DNA of 30,288 bases from JAAYDY01 sp964500225 (GCA_964500225.1 CAZCOA010000034.1:1-30288), one strand, 5' to 3'. Shown: positions 15,829 through 23,655, counted from the stretch's first letter. Numbers and translations: made by a program. The notes: a model not told the origin generated them from the letters alone.

Positions 15829-17286
15829 ATGGACCGACGTTTTGTGTACTTGGTCACCGTGGCCGTGCTGGCCGCGATGGCGCAGGCAGCCTGTGGTCGG
15901 ACGGCGATGGCCGCGCTGCGCATCGAGCCTGCCGCCTCGCCGACTCTGACGGTAACGGTCCAGGCGGGCGAGCTGGCCGGCCCCGACGGCGCCACGATCC
16001 GCGTGGCCGGGGCGACCCTGACGTTCGATCCGCCCGAGACACGCGACATGACCGTTACCGTCAAGGCCCCGCAGGACAAGGCCGCCCACTGGGACAACTG
16101 GCAACCGTGGCCTGGCAAATACAAGGGGCAGATCGTCGCCCAGAGCCTCAAGCCCGCCGTGGACGAGGAAGGCACGCAGATTCTCGGCGGCCTGTTCCGG
16201 CAGATTCCCCCCGAGTCCATCCGCATCACGTCGGCCGACGGGAGCCGGACGTTCCGGGTGAATGAGGACTACGTGGTCAACGCCGACTGGGGCCAGATCG
16301 GCGGCCTCGGCGGACGCCTGGGCAAGGCGGGCGAGACTGACTTGAAGGCGAGCTACACGTTGACGCTTCAGCGGCTGGACCTGGTGCAGGCGTCGGCCGA
16401 CGGCACGCTCCGGGTGAAGAAAGGTGCGAGCCGCATCGTCTGCCCGCAACTGCCCGAACCCGACGCCGGGTGTGTGGCGGTGGCGGGAGTGTACATCGCC
16501 CCGTGGCCGGCGGCACGTAATCCGTGGTACGACGCCGGGTCCCCGAAGGCCGCCACGGAGTACGCCGTCACCGAACACGAGATTTTCCCGGTCCGCCCGG
16601 CGGCGCCTGTGGCGCCGGTGAACCCGGCCGCCGTGGCCCGCACGCTCGGCAAGCTTCGCGGCGGCAAGCCCGTGACGATCGCCGTCACCGGGGCGAGCAT
16701 CGAGCTGGGCGCCGAGGCCCCCGCGTGGTGGGCCAACCTGTGGACGGAGAAGAACCTGGGCTACCCGAGCCGCGTGATCGTCGAGCTGCGTCGGCGGTTC
16801 CCGAAGTCGGTCATCACGGGCGTGGATGCCTTCCAGGGCGGCACCACCACCGAGTACGGCCTGAAGGTCATCGAAGAGAAGGTGCTGCCGAGCAAGGCCG
16901 ATCTGCTGCTGGTGGGTTTCGGCGGCAACGATTGTGCGGGGCCCGAGGGCGGCAAGCCGAACAATCCGCCGGAGAAATACAAGGAAGACATGCGTGCCAT
17001 CATCCGCAAGGCCAAGAGCGCCGGCATGGAGGTCATGATCGTCGTGACGATGCAGCAGAATCCGTGGCTCGCGGCGGCCAAGCGGTGGCCGGCCTATCGC
17101 GAGAAGCTGCTGGAACTGTCGAAGGAAGAGGACGTTGCCCTGGCCGACGTGTACGCCGAATGGCTCAACCAGGCCGCGCACGGCGTGCCGCCGTTCTCGC
17201 AACTGCACAACTGGATCAACCACCCCGGCAAAGACGGCCACAAGGTCTACGCCGACACCGTGCTGCGGTTCTTCGAGGCGAAGTGA
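15829..17286 (+). CDS. secreted SGNH-hydrolase-like protein
   Basis: A 485-residue exported protein with a signal peptide over about residues 1-28. The N-terminal ~250 residues are beta-rich and of no family I can name. From about 280 there is an SGNH/GDSL hydrolase domain: VTGASIELG (Ser290 as nucleophile), GGTTTEYG, GFGGND at 363-368, and INHPGKDGH with His465. Two departures are visible: the usual GDS is GAS, and no Asp sits three residues before His465, where DxxH is expected. It may still be an esterase with an altered triad, or a binding protein. An AAAGGAG site is 9 bases before the ATG. The link with the DUF4838 gene suggests deacylation of a polysaccharide. Confidence 0.82.
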   Translation: MDRRFVYLVTVAVLAAMAQAACGRTAMAALRIEPAASPTLTVTVQAGELAGPDGATIRVAGATLTFDPPETRDMTVTVKAPQDKAAHWDNWQPWPGKYKGQIVAQSLKPAVDEEGTQILGGLFRQIPPESIRITSADGSRTFRVNEDYVVNADWGQIGGLGGRLGKAGETDLKASYTLTLQRLDLVQASADGTLRVKKGASRIVCPQLPEPDAGCVAVAGVYIAPWPAARNPWYDAGSPKAATEYAVTEHEIFPVRPAAPVAPVNPAAVARTLGKLRGGKPVTIAVTGASIELGAEAPAWWANLWTEKNLGYPSRVIVELRRRFPKSVITGVDAFQGGTTTEYGLKVIEEKVLPSKADLLLVGFGGNDCAGPEGGKPNNPPEKYKEDMRAIIRKAKSAGMEVMIVVTMQQNPWLAAAKRWPAYREKLLELSKEEDVALADVYAEWLNQAAHGVPPFSQLHNWINHPGKDGHKVYADTVLRFFEAK

Positions 17287-17313
17287 CCCAAGCGGCGGAG
17301 TCCCCCCTTGCCG

Positions 17314-17357
17314 TCGTCGCAGAGGCCTCTCGGTGGTCGCCCTCTGCCGTGCGACGA
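17314..17357. terminator. possible hairpin between convergent genes
   Basis: GCAGAGG (17319-17325) pairs with CCTCTGC (17341-17347), and TCGTC/GACGA extend the stem beyond a bulge. It sits between the SGNH gene and the convergent HD-GYP gene. There is no T-run, so an intrinsic terminator is uncertain. Confidence 0.25.
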
Positions 17358-17458
17358 GGCGCGAGGGCGCGGCGTCAGCTTTCGCCGACAAACCCCGGGG
17401 CATCGTCCGTCGGGCCGGGCCTCTGCTGCCGACGCGGCGGCGGGTAAGCCGTGGGGGG

Positions 17459-19417
17459 TCAGGTGACAATGCCGGCAGAGTTTCCGGCGAGGGCGTCCTC
17501 GGATCCGGTGAAGACGCTCAGGCCGCTGCGGCGGACGAGCGATTCCAGGGCCTCGACGACGCGCGGGTCATAGAGCGTGCCCTTGCCCTTGACGATTTCG
17601 GTAATGGCGGCGGCGACGTTGAAGGGTTTCTTGTAGCTTCGGGCCGAGAGCATCGTGTCGAACGAGTCGGCGACGCGCAGGACGCGGGCCCCCAGGGGGA
17701 TCATCTGGCCGGCCAGGCCGGCCGGATACCCCGAGCCGTCCCAGTTCTCGTGGTGGTGCTGAATGACGGGCACCTCGCGTCGCATGAAGGAAATCTGACT
17801 GACGATATTAGCGCCGATGACCGGGTGTTGTTTGACGAGTTCGAATTCCTCGACCGTCAGGCTGCCGGGCTTGGTCAGCACGTGGTCGGGGATGCCGATT
17901 TTGCCGACGTCGTGCAGGAGTCCGGCGTAGCGCATCGACCGTTGCATGGGCTCGGGCAGGTTCATTGCGCAGGCCAGTTGTTCGGCATAGGCGGCGGTGG
18001 CGTCGCCGTGGCGGCGGGTATAGGGGTCCTTGGCCTCGACGGCGGCCACCAGGGCCTGGGCGCTTTCGATGTAGGCGGCCCGCAAGGACTCGTTGACTTC
18101 GGCGAATTCCTGCGTCAGCCGCTCGATTTCTTCCTGGTCCATCACGAGGCGCCGGTTGTCGCTCTGCATGCGTTGGTTGTATCGGACGACGGGGCCTCCG
18201 CCGTGGCGTCGCCCCCAGAGCACGGCGGTGCGCATTTGTTCGGCCAGTTCGCGGTTGGTGGCGGTGTAGCCGGCCGGGCATTCGGTGACCCCGACGGTGA
18301 CCGTGATCGGCAGCGAGAAGCCGTGCTGGTCATACGAACGGTTGGCGATGATGGAACAGAGGCGCTGGCCGACGGCCTCGGCGTCGGCGGCGGTGGCTTC
18401 GCGGAGGGCGACGATGAACTGGCCTCCGCTGTAGCGGCCGACCAGATCCTTGTCGCGGACGACGCCGCGGATTTCCTGGGCGAGGTTCTCCAGGGCCCGG
18501 TCGGCCACCTCGTAGCCCTGGGTCTGGTTGATGGCTCGCAGGTCGTTGACGTCAACCAGCAGGAGGCCGACGTGCAGGCTTTGCCGCAGGCCCTCCTGTC
18601 GCATGTCGTCCAGGGCGCGGAAGAAGGCGCTGTGCGTCAGGCATCCGGTCAGGCTATCGGTGTCGCGTGATACGGTGATGCCCGTGCGGCCCCCTCCGCC
18701 GCCGGCCAGTTGCGGCGCAAGAGCCACGAGGTAGCCGCCCGGCTGGTCGCGGCGTTCGCGCATCTGGAGGATGGTGGCCTCGGTGCTCAGCGGTTGGCCG
18801 CCGGCGACCAGGAGCACCTGGGCGACGGTGCGGTCGGCGCCTTCGGTGGCCGCGATCAGATCGCCAAACGTCACCGGCGACTCGGCGGCGACGACCGAGT
18901 CGATGCTGATGCGCTCCTCGACGGGGCCGAACAGCGATTCCCAGTGGCAGTTGGCCGTGATCAGGTGCCGCCCGCGGTCGGCAAAGGCCGCCGGCTGCGT
19001 CATCATCGAAAGCGTGTCGCGGACATTGGCGATCTGCCGTCGGCGGCAGGCGGCCGCTTCGGCCAGCACTTGGACGAGCGTCGTGACTTCGAAGGGTTTC
19101 TCCAGGAGATCGAAGGCCCCCAGACGCAGGGCGTCGCCGGCCAGGTCGGCCGACGGGTAGCCCGTGATGACGATGACGGGAATGCTGGGATGCGTGCAGC
19201 GGATGCTCTTGAGCAGATCCAGGCCGCTGCCGTCGCTCAGGACGGCGTCCACGACCACCATGTCCATCTCGTCCTGCTGGACAACCAGACGGGCTTCCTG
19301 CAACGTGGTTGCGGAAGTGCAGGCAAATCGGTGATCTCTAACAGCCCGGCTCAAGACGTCCAGAACCAAGGGGTCGTCATCAACGATCAGTACGCGTGGG
19401 TCCGAAGCACGAGTCAT
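17459..19417 (-). CDS. response regulator with degenerate GGDEF and HD-GYP domain
   Basis: A 652-residue cytosolic regulator, probably a cyclic-di-GMP phosphodiesterase. The receiver domain (1-125) has the acidic pocket Asp13-15, phosphoacceptor Asp57 and Lys107. A PAS-like stretch follows (about 140-230). The GGDEF-type domain keeps its fold motifs (DSLTGCLTH, LLVDVNDLRAIN) but the active loop reads SGGQF, so cyclase activity is unlikely. The HD-GYP domain is complete: LLHDVGKIGIPD, then HHHENWDGSGYP and RVLRVADSFDTM. I chose the ATG at 19417 because the receiver fold begins there; the ribosome site is poor and the frame stays open upstream. Its kinase is not adjacent; the orphan FHA kinase 14 kb away is one candidate. 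Confidence 0.92.
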   Translation of the reverse strand: MTRASDPRVLIVDDDPLVLDVLSRAVRDHRFACTSATTLQEARLVVQQDEMDMVVVDAVLSDGSGLDLLKSIRCTHPSIPVIVITGYPSADLAGDALRLGAFDLLEKPFEVTTLVQVLAEAAACRRRQIANVRDTLSMMTQPAAFADRGRHLITANCHWESLFGPVEERISIDSVVAAESPVTFGDLIAATEGADRTVAQVLLVAGGQPLSTEATILQMRERRDQPGGYLVALAPQLAGGGGGRTGITVSRDTDSLTGCLTHSAFFRALDDMRQEGLRQSLHVGLLLVDVNDLRAINQTQGYEVADRALENLAQEIRGVVRDKDLVGRYSGGQFIVALREATAADAEAVGQRLCSIIANRSYDQHGFSLPITVTVGVTECPAGYTATNRELAEQMRTAVLWGRRHGGGPVVRYNQRMQSDNRRLVMDQEEIERLTQEFAEVNESLRAAYIESAQALVAAVEAKDPYTRRHGDATAAYAEQLACAMNLPEPMQRSMRYAGLLHDVGKIGIPDHVLTKPGSLTVEEFELVKQHPVIGANIVSQISFMRREVPVIQHHHENWDGSGYPAGLAGQMIPLGARVLRVADSFDTMLSARSYKKPFNVAAAITEIVKGKGTLYDPRVVEALESLVRRSGLSVFTGSEDALAGNSAGIVT

Positions 19418-19493
19418 CGCGCACCCAAATTGGGCCCGGGAAATCCCCCAGGCAAGGCCGCCCCCCCTACCGTGCGGACTTAATAAGGTTATC

Positions 19494-19522
19494 GCCATAT
19501 TGTATCTTGCCACTTCAGTCAA
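19494..19522 (-). promoter_or_regulatory. candidate promoter of the HD-GYP gene
   Basis: On the minus strand TTGACT (19522-19517), 17 bases, TATGGC (19499-19494). The leader would be about 70 bases. The region is more AT-rich than its surroundings. Confidence 0.45.
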
Positions 19523-19666
19523 TACGGTTCTCTGTGTGCAAGTGATTGCCCTGCCGGGGGATTGACCCGTACAGTTTCCTGGACGTCGGCCGCCTCGGGA
19601 GGAGTTGCCGCCCAGGTCTGGCCTGTGGAGCCGAACCGCCCTCTCGTGCCTTCGGACTGTGACCTG

Positions 19667-19695
19667 TTTCGCAGCGGCACCGGGTGTGCTATGCT
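19667..19695 (+). promoter_or_regulatory. candidate extended -10 promoter of the HAD phosphatase gene
   Basis: TGC-TATGCT (-10 at 19690-19695) is an extended -10. A weak TTTCGC (19667-19672) lies 17 bases upstream. The start site near 19702 leaves a leader of about 40 bases. Confidence 0.45.
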
Positions 19696-19742
19696 GGTGC
19701 GGTGTAAGAGACAGGTGTCCCGACCTGACCGGAGGAGGACTC

Positions 19743-20885
19743 ATGGATCGACGCAAGCTTCTGTGGCCAGTGGTTGCGGCGGCGCTGGGGCTGATGGGGC
19801 CGACATCGTGCCGCGAGACTTCGCCTGCCGCCGGCCTGACCAGCGCGGCGACAGTGCAGGCACCAACGGCTGCGCCGGCCGCCGGCGAATCCGCTGCTGC
19901 GCCGGCACCGGTCGTCCTGGCCGACTGGCCGGAACTACTGCCGGAGGAAGACACGACGCTTTCGACGGGCATCGTCGGTCAAATCATCCACAAGGCGCCG
20001 CCGACGATCATGGTGGGCGACTGCCTGATCCGTCCCGGCGAGACGGCCCAGGCGACGATCAAGCTCGGTCGCGGCTTCGGGCGAACCACAGTCAAGGAGT
20101 TCGGCGGCGCGAAGCTCATCGTCACGGATGCGGCCGGGGCCGAGGTATTCAGCGGCCGCACGGACGACAAGGGGCTGCTGGTCTTCGAGCGCAAGATCGA
20201 TGCCGAGGGCAACTACTTTTTCCGTGTCAAGGCGGCCCAGAAAGTGGACGATGCGGACGTCACGCCAGTCCTGTTCTGCGTGTACGTTCGTGCCGAACAG
20301 ACGCCCCTGGCCGTTTGCGACATGGATAAGACGCTCGTGATGTCCGGCTTCGAGCGCGTCATGGTCGGCATGGCCAAGCCGTTCGACCATGCCGCGGAGG
20401 TGCTCGGGCGCCTGGTGGCCGAGAAGAAGATGACGATTGTGTACCTGACGCACCGGCCGGATTTCTTCGAGGCCGCCAGTCGCATGTGGATCCGAAAGAA
20501 CCGGTTTCCGCCGGGGCCGCTATTTACGAGCGACATCAAGGGGTTCCTGGAAGGCAGCGGGAGCTTCAAGACGGCGGAGATCGCGCGGCTCAAGCAGCGG
20601 TTCCCCAACATTCGGCTCGCCGTCGGCGACAAGTACAGCGACATTGCCGCCTACGTCGCGAACCAGATTCCCTCGGTCCTCATTCCCGACATTCAGTGGG
20701 ACAAGGACAAGCGCAAGTACTGGCAGGAAACGCTCGCCAACCTGGAGACGGTGAGCGAGGACGTGCCGGTCTGCCGCAACTGGTTCGAGATCGAGGAAGC
20801 CTTGTTCAAGGACGCGAAATTCCCGCCGAAGCGTCTGATCGACAAGGTTCACGAGACCCTGCGGCTGATGCCGATGGACGATTAG
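19743..20885 (+). CDS. exported HAD-family phosphatase (LNS2/APP1-like)
   Basis: A 380-residue protein with an N-terminal export signal. A lipobox-like PTSC ends at Cys23, so it may be a lipoprotein, but the residue at -3 is Pro, which is not typical. An Ala/Pro-rich linker runs to about 58, then a beta-rich domain (about 75-185). The HAD domain follows: DMDKT with Asp193 and Asp195 as nucleophile and acid, YLTHRP with Thr236, Lys276, and GDKYSD at 295-300. The arrangement resembles LNS2 and APP1 phosphatidate phosphatases. Action on a lipid phosphate or other envelope phosphate is therefore plausible but unproven. A GGAGGAGG ribosome site precedes the ATG; upstream extension would bury the signal peptide. 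Confidence 0.85.
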   Translation: MDRRKLLWPVVAAALGLMGPTSCRETSPAAGLTSAATVQAPTAAPAAGESAAAPAPVVLADWPELLPEEDTTLSTGIVGQIIHKAPPTIMVGDCLIRPGETAQATIKLGRGFGRTTVKEFGGAKLIVTDAAGAEVFSGRTDDKGLLVFERKIDAEGNYFFRVKAAQKVDDADVTPVLFCVYVRAEQTPLAVCDMDKTLVMSGFERVMVGMAKPFDHAAEVLGRLVAEKKMTIVYLTHRPDFFEAASRMWIRKNRFPPGPLFTSDIKGFLEGSGSFKTAEIARLKQRFPNIRLAVGDKYSDIAAYVANQIPSVLIPDIQWDKDKRKYWQETLANLETVSEDVPVCRNWFEIEEALFKDAKFPPKRLIDKVHETLRLMPMDD

Positions 20886-20912
20886 GAGGCGAGGAACGGT
20901 CCGAGCTGCCAT

Positions 20913-20992
20913 AAAAAAGCAAGCCTGTCCGCCTCGTTCGAGCAACTGCGTGGCCAGGGTTACGCATGTTACTCGGAGCGACAGGCCTGCTT
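20913..20992 (-). terminator. long nested terminator hairpin, or small structured RNA
   Basis: Read on the minus strand, a 13-bp outer stem (20992-20980 with 20929-20917, one G-T wobble) encloses an 8-bp stem (20975-20968 with 20946-20939). Within it is a 5-bp stem (20966-20962 with 20951-20947) and a 10-base loop. The 3' arm runs straight into TTTTTT (20918-20913). It lies about 80 bases after the stop of the small Cys-rich gene and would end its transcript. On the plus strand there is no T-run, so it does not terminate the HAD gene in the usual way. I saw none of the SRP RNA signature motifs. Confidence 0.7.
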
Positions 20993-21074
20993 AGATGGGC
21001 AGCCGGACGGCTGTGCGGCCGGGGCGATCCCCTCGTACGTCCCGCCGCAGCCCGCCCGCGGGCGGCCGGTCCGG

Positions 21075-21416
21075 CTATGGTTCTTCCGAATCGTCAGACG
21101 CTTTGGGCTGCCGTGCCGGTGCGGCGGCGGGCGTGGTCGCATCCTGCGAATCGGCCGCACGCCAGACACGCGACACCGGCCGATCCAGCCCGAGACCCCG
21201 ATGGGTCGAGGTTGTCGGCACGGCCCTCAGGCGACGGCACGGCGGCTCGTCGAAACCCGACAAGTGGCCGCCAATGTGGTTGACCTTGTCCCAGCCCATA
21301 CCCGCGAACCAGCAGACGTTGCGGCACCCGCAGGTGAAACACGGCCCCACGTTGTACACGTGCATCGAACGCCGGGGCGGCAACGCCGTCCCCGAAGTTT
21401 TTTTGTGGTCGTTCAT
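21075..21416 (-). CDS. small Cys-rich protein of unknown function
   Basis: A 113-residue protein. The ATG at 21416 has GGGAGG about 7 bases upstream, and the nested terminator follows the stop, so it looks like a complete single-gene unit. Residues ~26-35 contain PCFTCGCRNVC, a CxxCxCxxxC cluster that could bind zinc or an iron-sulphur centre; a fifth Cys follows about 25 residues later. The C-terminal ~50 residues are rich in Ala, Pro, Asp and Arg and are probably disordered. There is no signal peptide. The open frame extends 21 codons further upstream, but the ribosome site favours 21416. I do not recognise the family, and overlapping frames exist on the plus strand, so the call is moderate. 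Confidence 0.5.
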   Translation of the reverse strand: MNDHKKTSGTALPPRRSMHVYNVGPCFTCGCRNVCWFAGMGWDKVNHIGGHLSGFDEPPCRRLRAVPTTSTHRGLGLDRPVSRVWRAADSQDATTPAAAPARQPKASDDSEEP

Positions 21417-21996
21417 GGCGGAACCTCCCGGCCGCGAGGCGGAGCCGGTCGGCGGATGCGGATACCCGCCGATCGACACCCGTTGCCTCGCAGCACTCGC
21501 CTGGCCCGGCGCCCTACCCCTCGGTCGCTTCTGCTGGTTCCGATTCGCTGCCCGCGACAGTGCGCTTCAATCCATGCAACCTGGGACGCCCCCGCGACCC
21601 GCATCATTCAGCACTGTCAACGTGAAACGTCACCCCTCCTTAGGTGCAATCGGCGTGCCACGAGAGGGCCGAAAAAGCGGACAGTTCCTAAGACATTGTT
21701 TTGCAATATCTTCGGATTCTCTTTTGAGAGTATGCCAGGACTTGTTGCTGGCCAGGAAGATGCCAACAAAGTAGTCAGTTTACCGGCGGTTTTGCGAGAG
21801 AAGCATAAACCAGAATCGAAAACCAGCGTTAATTCAGTAGAAACGCTGCCCACTTTGTTGCCGGGCTAATGTGCCAACGGTGTGGGCGCGCCACGCCTTT
21901 CCCGCCACCGCCGCCCTGGGCCTCGGTTGCCTCGCCGCGGATCGTACCACACCGACGGTACTACGGTTCGGGGAATCGGGCCGCTATGCCTGCGGG
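21417..21996. other. long intergenic region with an AT-richer, structured island
   Basis: No gene is convincing here, although short frames are open on both strands. From about 21640 to 21870 the base composition is clearly less GC-rich than elsewhere in the window. This island holds small hairpins (CTCT-TTTG-AGAG at 21719-21730; GCCAG/CTGGC at 21734-21752) and the 97-bp element listed next. A strong AAGGAGG-like sequence lies on the minus strand near 21643 but is not followed by a plausible gene. Confidence 0.5.
21764..21860. repeat. 97-bp AT-rich element with 15-bp inverted ends
   Basis: The left end CAACAAAGTAGTCAG (21764-21778) and the reverse complement of the right end (21846-21860) match at 13 of 15 positions, with 9 in a row. 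Inside, CAGCGTT (21824-21830) pairs with AACGCTG (21842-21848). This inner hairpin shares three bases with the right end, so the two structures would exclude each other. It may be a small MITE-like insertion or a structured RNA. No target-site duplication is clear. Confidence 0.45.
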
Positions 21997-23547
21997 TCAG
22001 GCCATGCCGTAGCGGAGGAGTTTCTTGCGGAGGCCTTCGCGCGACAGCCCCAGGAGTCGGGCCATGTGAGACTTGTTGCCGGCGGCGGCGCGGCGGGCAT
22101 CGTCGATCATGCGCCGTTCCAGCGATTCGACACGCTCGGGCAGCGTGCCGCCGAGGGCGGCGTCGCCTGAGGCCGACACGGAAGCCGGCGGTGCGGCGCC
22201 GCGAATCTTCTCCGACAGGTCCTCCAGAGCCAGTTCGCGGCGGTCCACCGCCAGAATCAGGCTGCGCGCAATCTCGTTTTCCAGTTCGCGGACGTTGCCG
22301 GGCCAGTCGTAGGCGGCCAGTCGGTTGAGGGCCTCTGGGGTGAATCCGGCGGCCGAACGGCCGAACCGCTGACGCAGTCGCTCCAGAATCCGCAGCGCCA
22401 TGGCCGGAATGTCCTCGCGACGTTCGCGCAGCGGCGGCAAGTGCAGCGTCACGACGTTCAGCCGATAGAACAGGTCTTCGCGGAACCGGCCCGCGCGGAT
22501 TTCCTCCTCCAGGTTCCGATGCGTGGCCGACAGGATGCGCACGTCCACCGACCGCGTCCGCTGCGACCCGACGCGCTCGAACCGTTTCTCCTGAACAACG
22601 CGCAGGATTTTCGCTTGCGTCGCCAGACTCATGTCGGCGATCTCGTCGAGGAAGATCGTTCCTCCGTGGGCCGCTTCGAGCTTGCCGACGCGGCGCTCGA
22701 CGCCCGTGGCCACTCCCTTTTCGATGCCGAACAGTTCGGCCTCCAGCAGCGTGTCCGGGATGGCGGCGCAGTTGACGTCGATGAACGGTTTATTGCGTCG
22801 GCGGCTGCTGAAGTGCAAACACTTGGCCAGCAGCGTTTTGCCGGTGCCCGATTCGCCGGTGATCAACACGGAGACGTCGGTGTCGCTGACGCGGCGAGCC
22901 GTGTCGAGGACGGCCTGAATCTGGGGGCTGTTGCCGACGATCTCGCTGGCGCAGAACGAGTGCTCCAGGGTCATTTGGAGGCGGGCGTTGGTGCTGTCCA
23001 GCTCGTCGCGGTCGCGCTGGACCTCCTCGAATTCGCGGGCGTTCTGAATGGCGACGGCCGTGGCGCTGGTGAAGGCCTGGGCCAGCCGCTCGTCGGCCTC
23101 GTCGAAGGCGGTGCCGTCGGTCTTGTTCAGAATCTGGAAGACGCCGATGGACTGGCCGTCGCGCGTGATCATGGGCACGGTGAGCATGCTGCGGGTCTTG
23201 AAGTCGGGGCTTTGGCCGAGGGTGGGGTTGAACCGCGGGTCGGCCGAGGCGTCGGGGACATTGCTCAGCCGCCCGGTCCGCAGAACGTCGCCGGCGATGC
23301 CGCAATCGGCCGGCATCCGCAACGGCTCGTCGGGGATGCCCATGGCGACGCGCGTGTACAGTTCGTTGTGCTCGCGGTCGAGCATCCAGACCGTGCATCG
23401 TTGCGCGTCCAGGGCCCGGGCCCCCTCGTTGGCGATCTCCAGCAGCAGTTCGTTCAACGGGCGCAGCGTATTGATGCGGTTGACGGCGTCGATCAGCGAT
23501 TCCAGCCGACGCGACATCAGGCTCTCGGTCTCTGCACGTTCGCTCAT
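21997..23547 (-). CDS. GAF-AAA+-Fis transcriptional regulator with altered GAFTGA loop
   Basis: A 516-residue regulator of the sigma54-activator type. A GAF sensor domain (about 15-170) and a short helical linker precede the AAA+ domain (about 200-430). Walker A is GESGTGKT at 231-238 and Walker B is GGTIFLDE at 295-302. A DLFYRL segment near 358-363 and a WPGNVREL segment near 415-422 follow. The Fis-type helix-turn-helix is at about 475-514. The loop that normally reads GAFTGA and contacts sigma54 reads GVATGV (278-283), so the Phe thought essential for that contact is missing. The ATG at 23547 has AGGGG 6 bases upstream. It is divergent from dacB and has its own -10/-35 in the shared region. 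Confidence 0.92.
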   Translation of the reverse strand: MSERAETESLMSRRLESLIDAVNRINTLRPLNELLLEIANEGARALDAQRCTVWMLDREHNELYTRVAMGIPDEPLRMPADCGIAGDVLRTGRLSNVPDASADPRFNPTLGQSPDFKTRSMLTVPMITRDGQSIGVFQILNKTDGTAFDEADERLAQAFTSATAVAIQNAREFEEVQRDRDELDSTNARLQMTLEHSFCASEIVGNSPQIQAVLDTARRVSDTDVSVLITGESGTGKTLLAKCLHFSSRRRNKPFIDVNCAAIPDTLLEAELFGIEKGVATGVERRVGKLEAAHGGTIFLDEIADMSLATQAKILRVVQEKRFERVGSQRTRSVDVRILSATHRNLEEEIRAGRFREDLFYRLNVVTLHLPPLRERREDIPAMALRILERLRQRFGRSAAGFTPEALNRLAAYDWPGNVRELENEIARSLILAVDRRELALEDLSEKIRGAAPPASVSASGDAALGGTLPERVESLERRMIDDARRAAAGNKSHMARLLGLSREGLRKKLLRYGMA

Positions 23548-23562
23548 GAACAGCCCCTGGGA

Positions 23563-23612
23563 TTGCCGACGATGCACAACGGCATTATAATCCTCGGCTC
23601 GTTGCCTGTCGA
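23563..23612. promoter_or_regulatory. bidirectional promoter with shared palindromic -10
   Basis: The palindrome ATTATAAT (23584-23591) contains TATAAT on both strands. Rightward: TTGCCG (23563-23568), 17 bases, TATAAT (23586-23591), for dacB. Leftward: TCGACA (23612-23607), 17 bases, TATAAT (23589-23584), for the AAA+ regulator, with a leader of about 30 bases. Both have good spacing. Confidence 0.7.
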
Positions 23613-23655
23613 GCCACCGCGATCCGTTGCTCCCGTAACAGAAGGAGGTTGTGCG

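Larger units (their letters stand above)
19418..19742. other. divergent intergenic region between HD-GYP and HAD genes
   Basis: No gene is seen here. It holds one promoter for each direction, listed separately. A short CAGGT/ACCTG hairpin at 19712-19727 sits just before the HAD ribosome site. Confidence 0.5.

Noticed and set aside
13254..16229. A 991-codon minus-strand open frame
   Set aside because: It is opposite the DUF4838 and SGNH genes, which have signal peptides and motifs. The antisense product is Arg/His/Leu-rich without domains.
20913..20992. Signal recognition particle RNA or 6S RNA
   Set aside because: The SRP domain IV core (GGAAGG / AGCAG type) is absent, and the fold lacks the large central bulge of 6S RNA.
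21750..21766. Sigma54-like GG-N10-GC sequence on the minus strand (TTGGCATCTTCCTGGCC)
   Set aside because: It matches only the GG/GC spacing, not the TTGC part, and lies about 340 bases from the next start codon. It also overlaps the inverted-repeat element.
21201..21869. A 222-codon plus-strand frame over the small Cys-rich gene and the AT-rich island
   Set aside because: It has no ribosome site or domain, and its composition changes abruptly halfway, as expected for a chance frame.
22441..23655. Upstream extension of the dacB frame
   Set aside because: It runs antisense through the AAA+ regulator gene. The signal peptide and ribosome site place the start at 23656.
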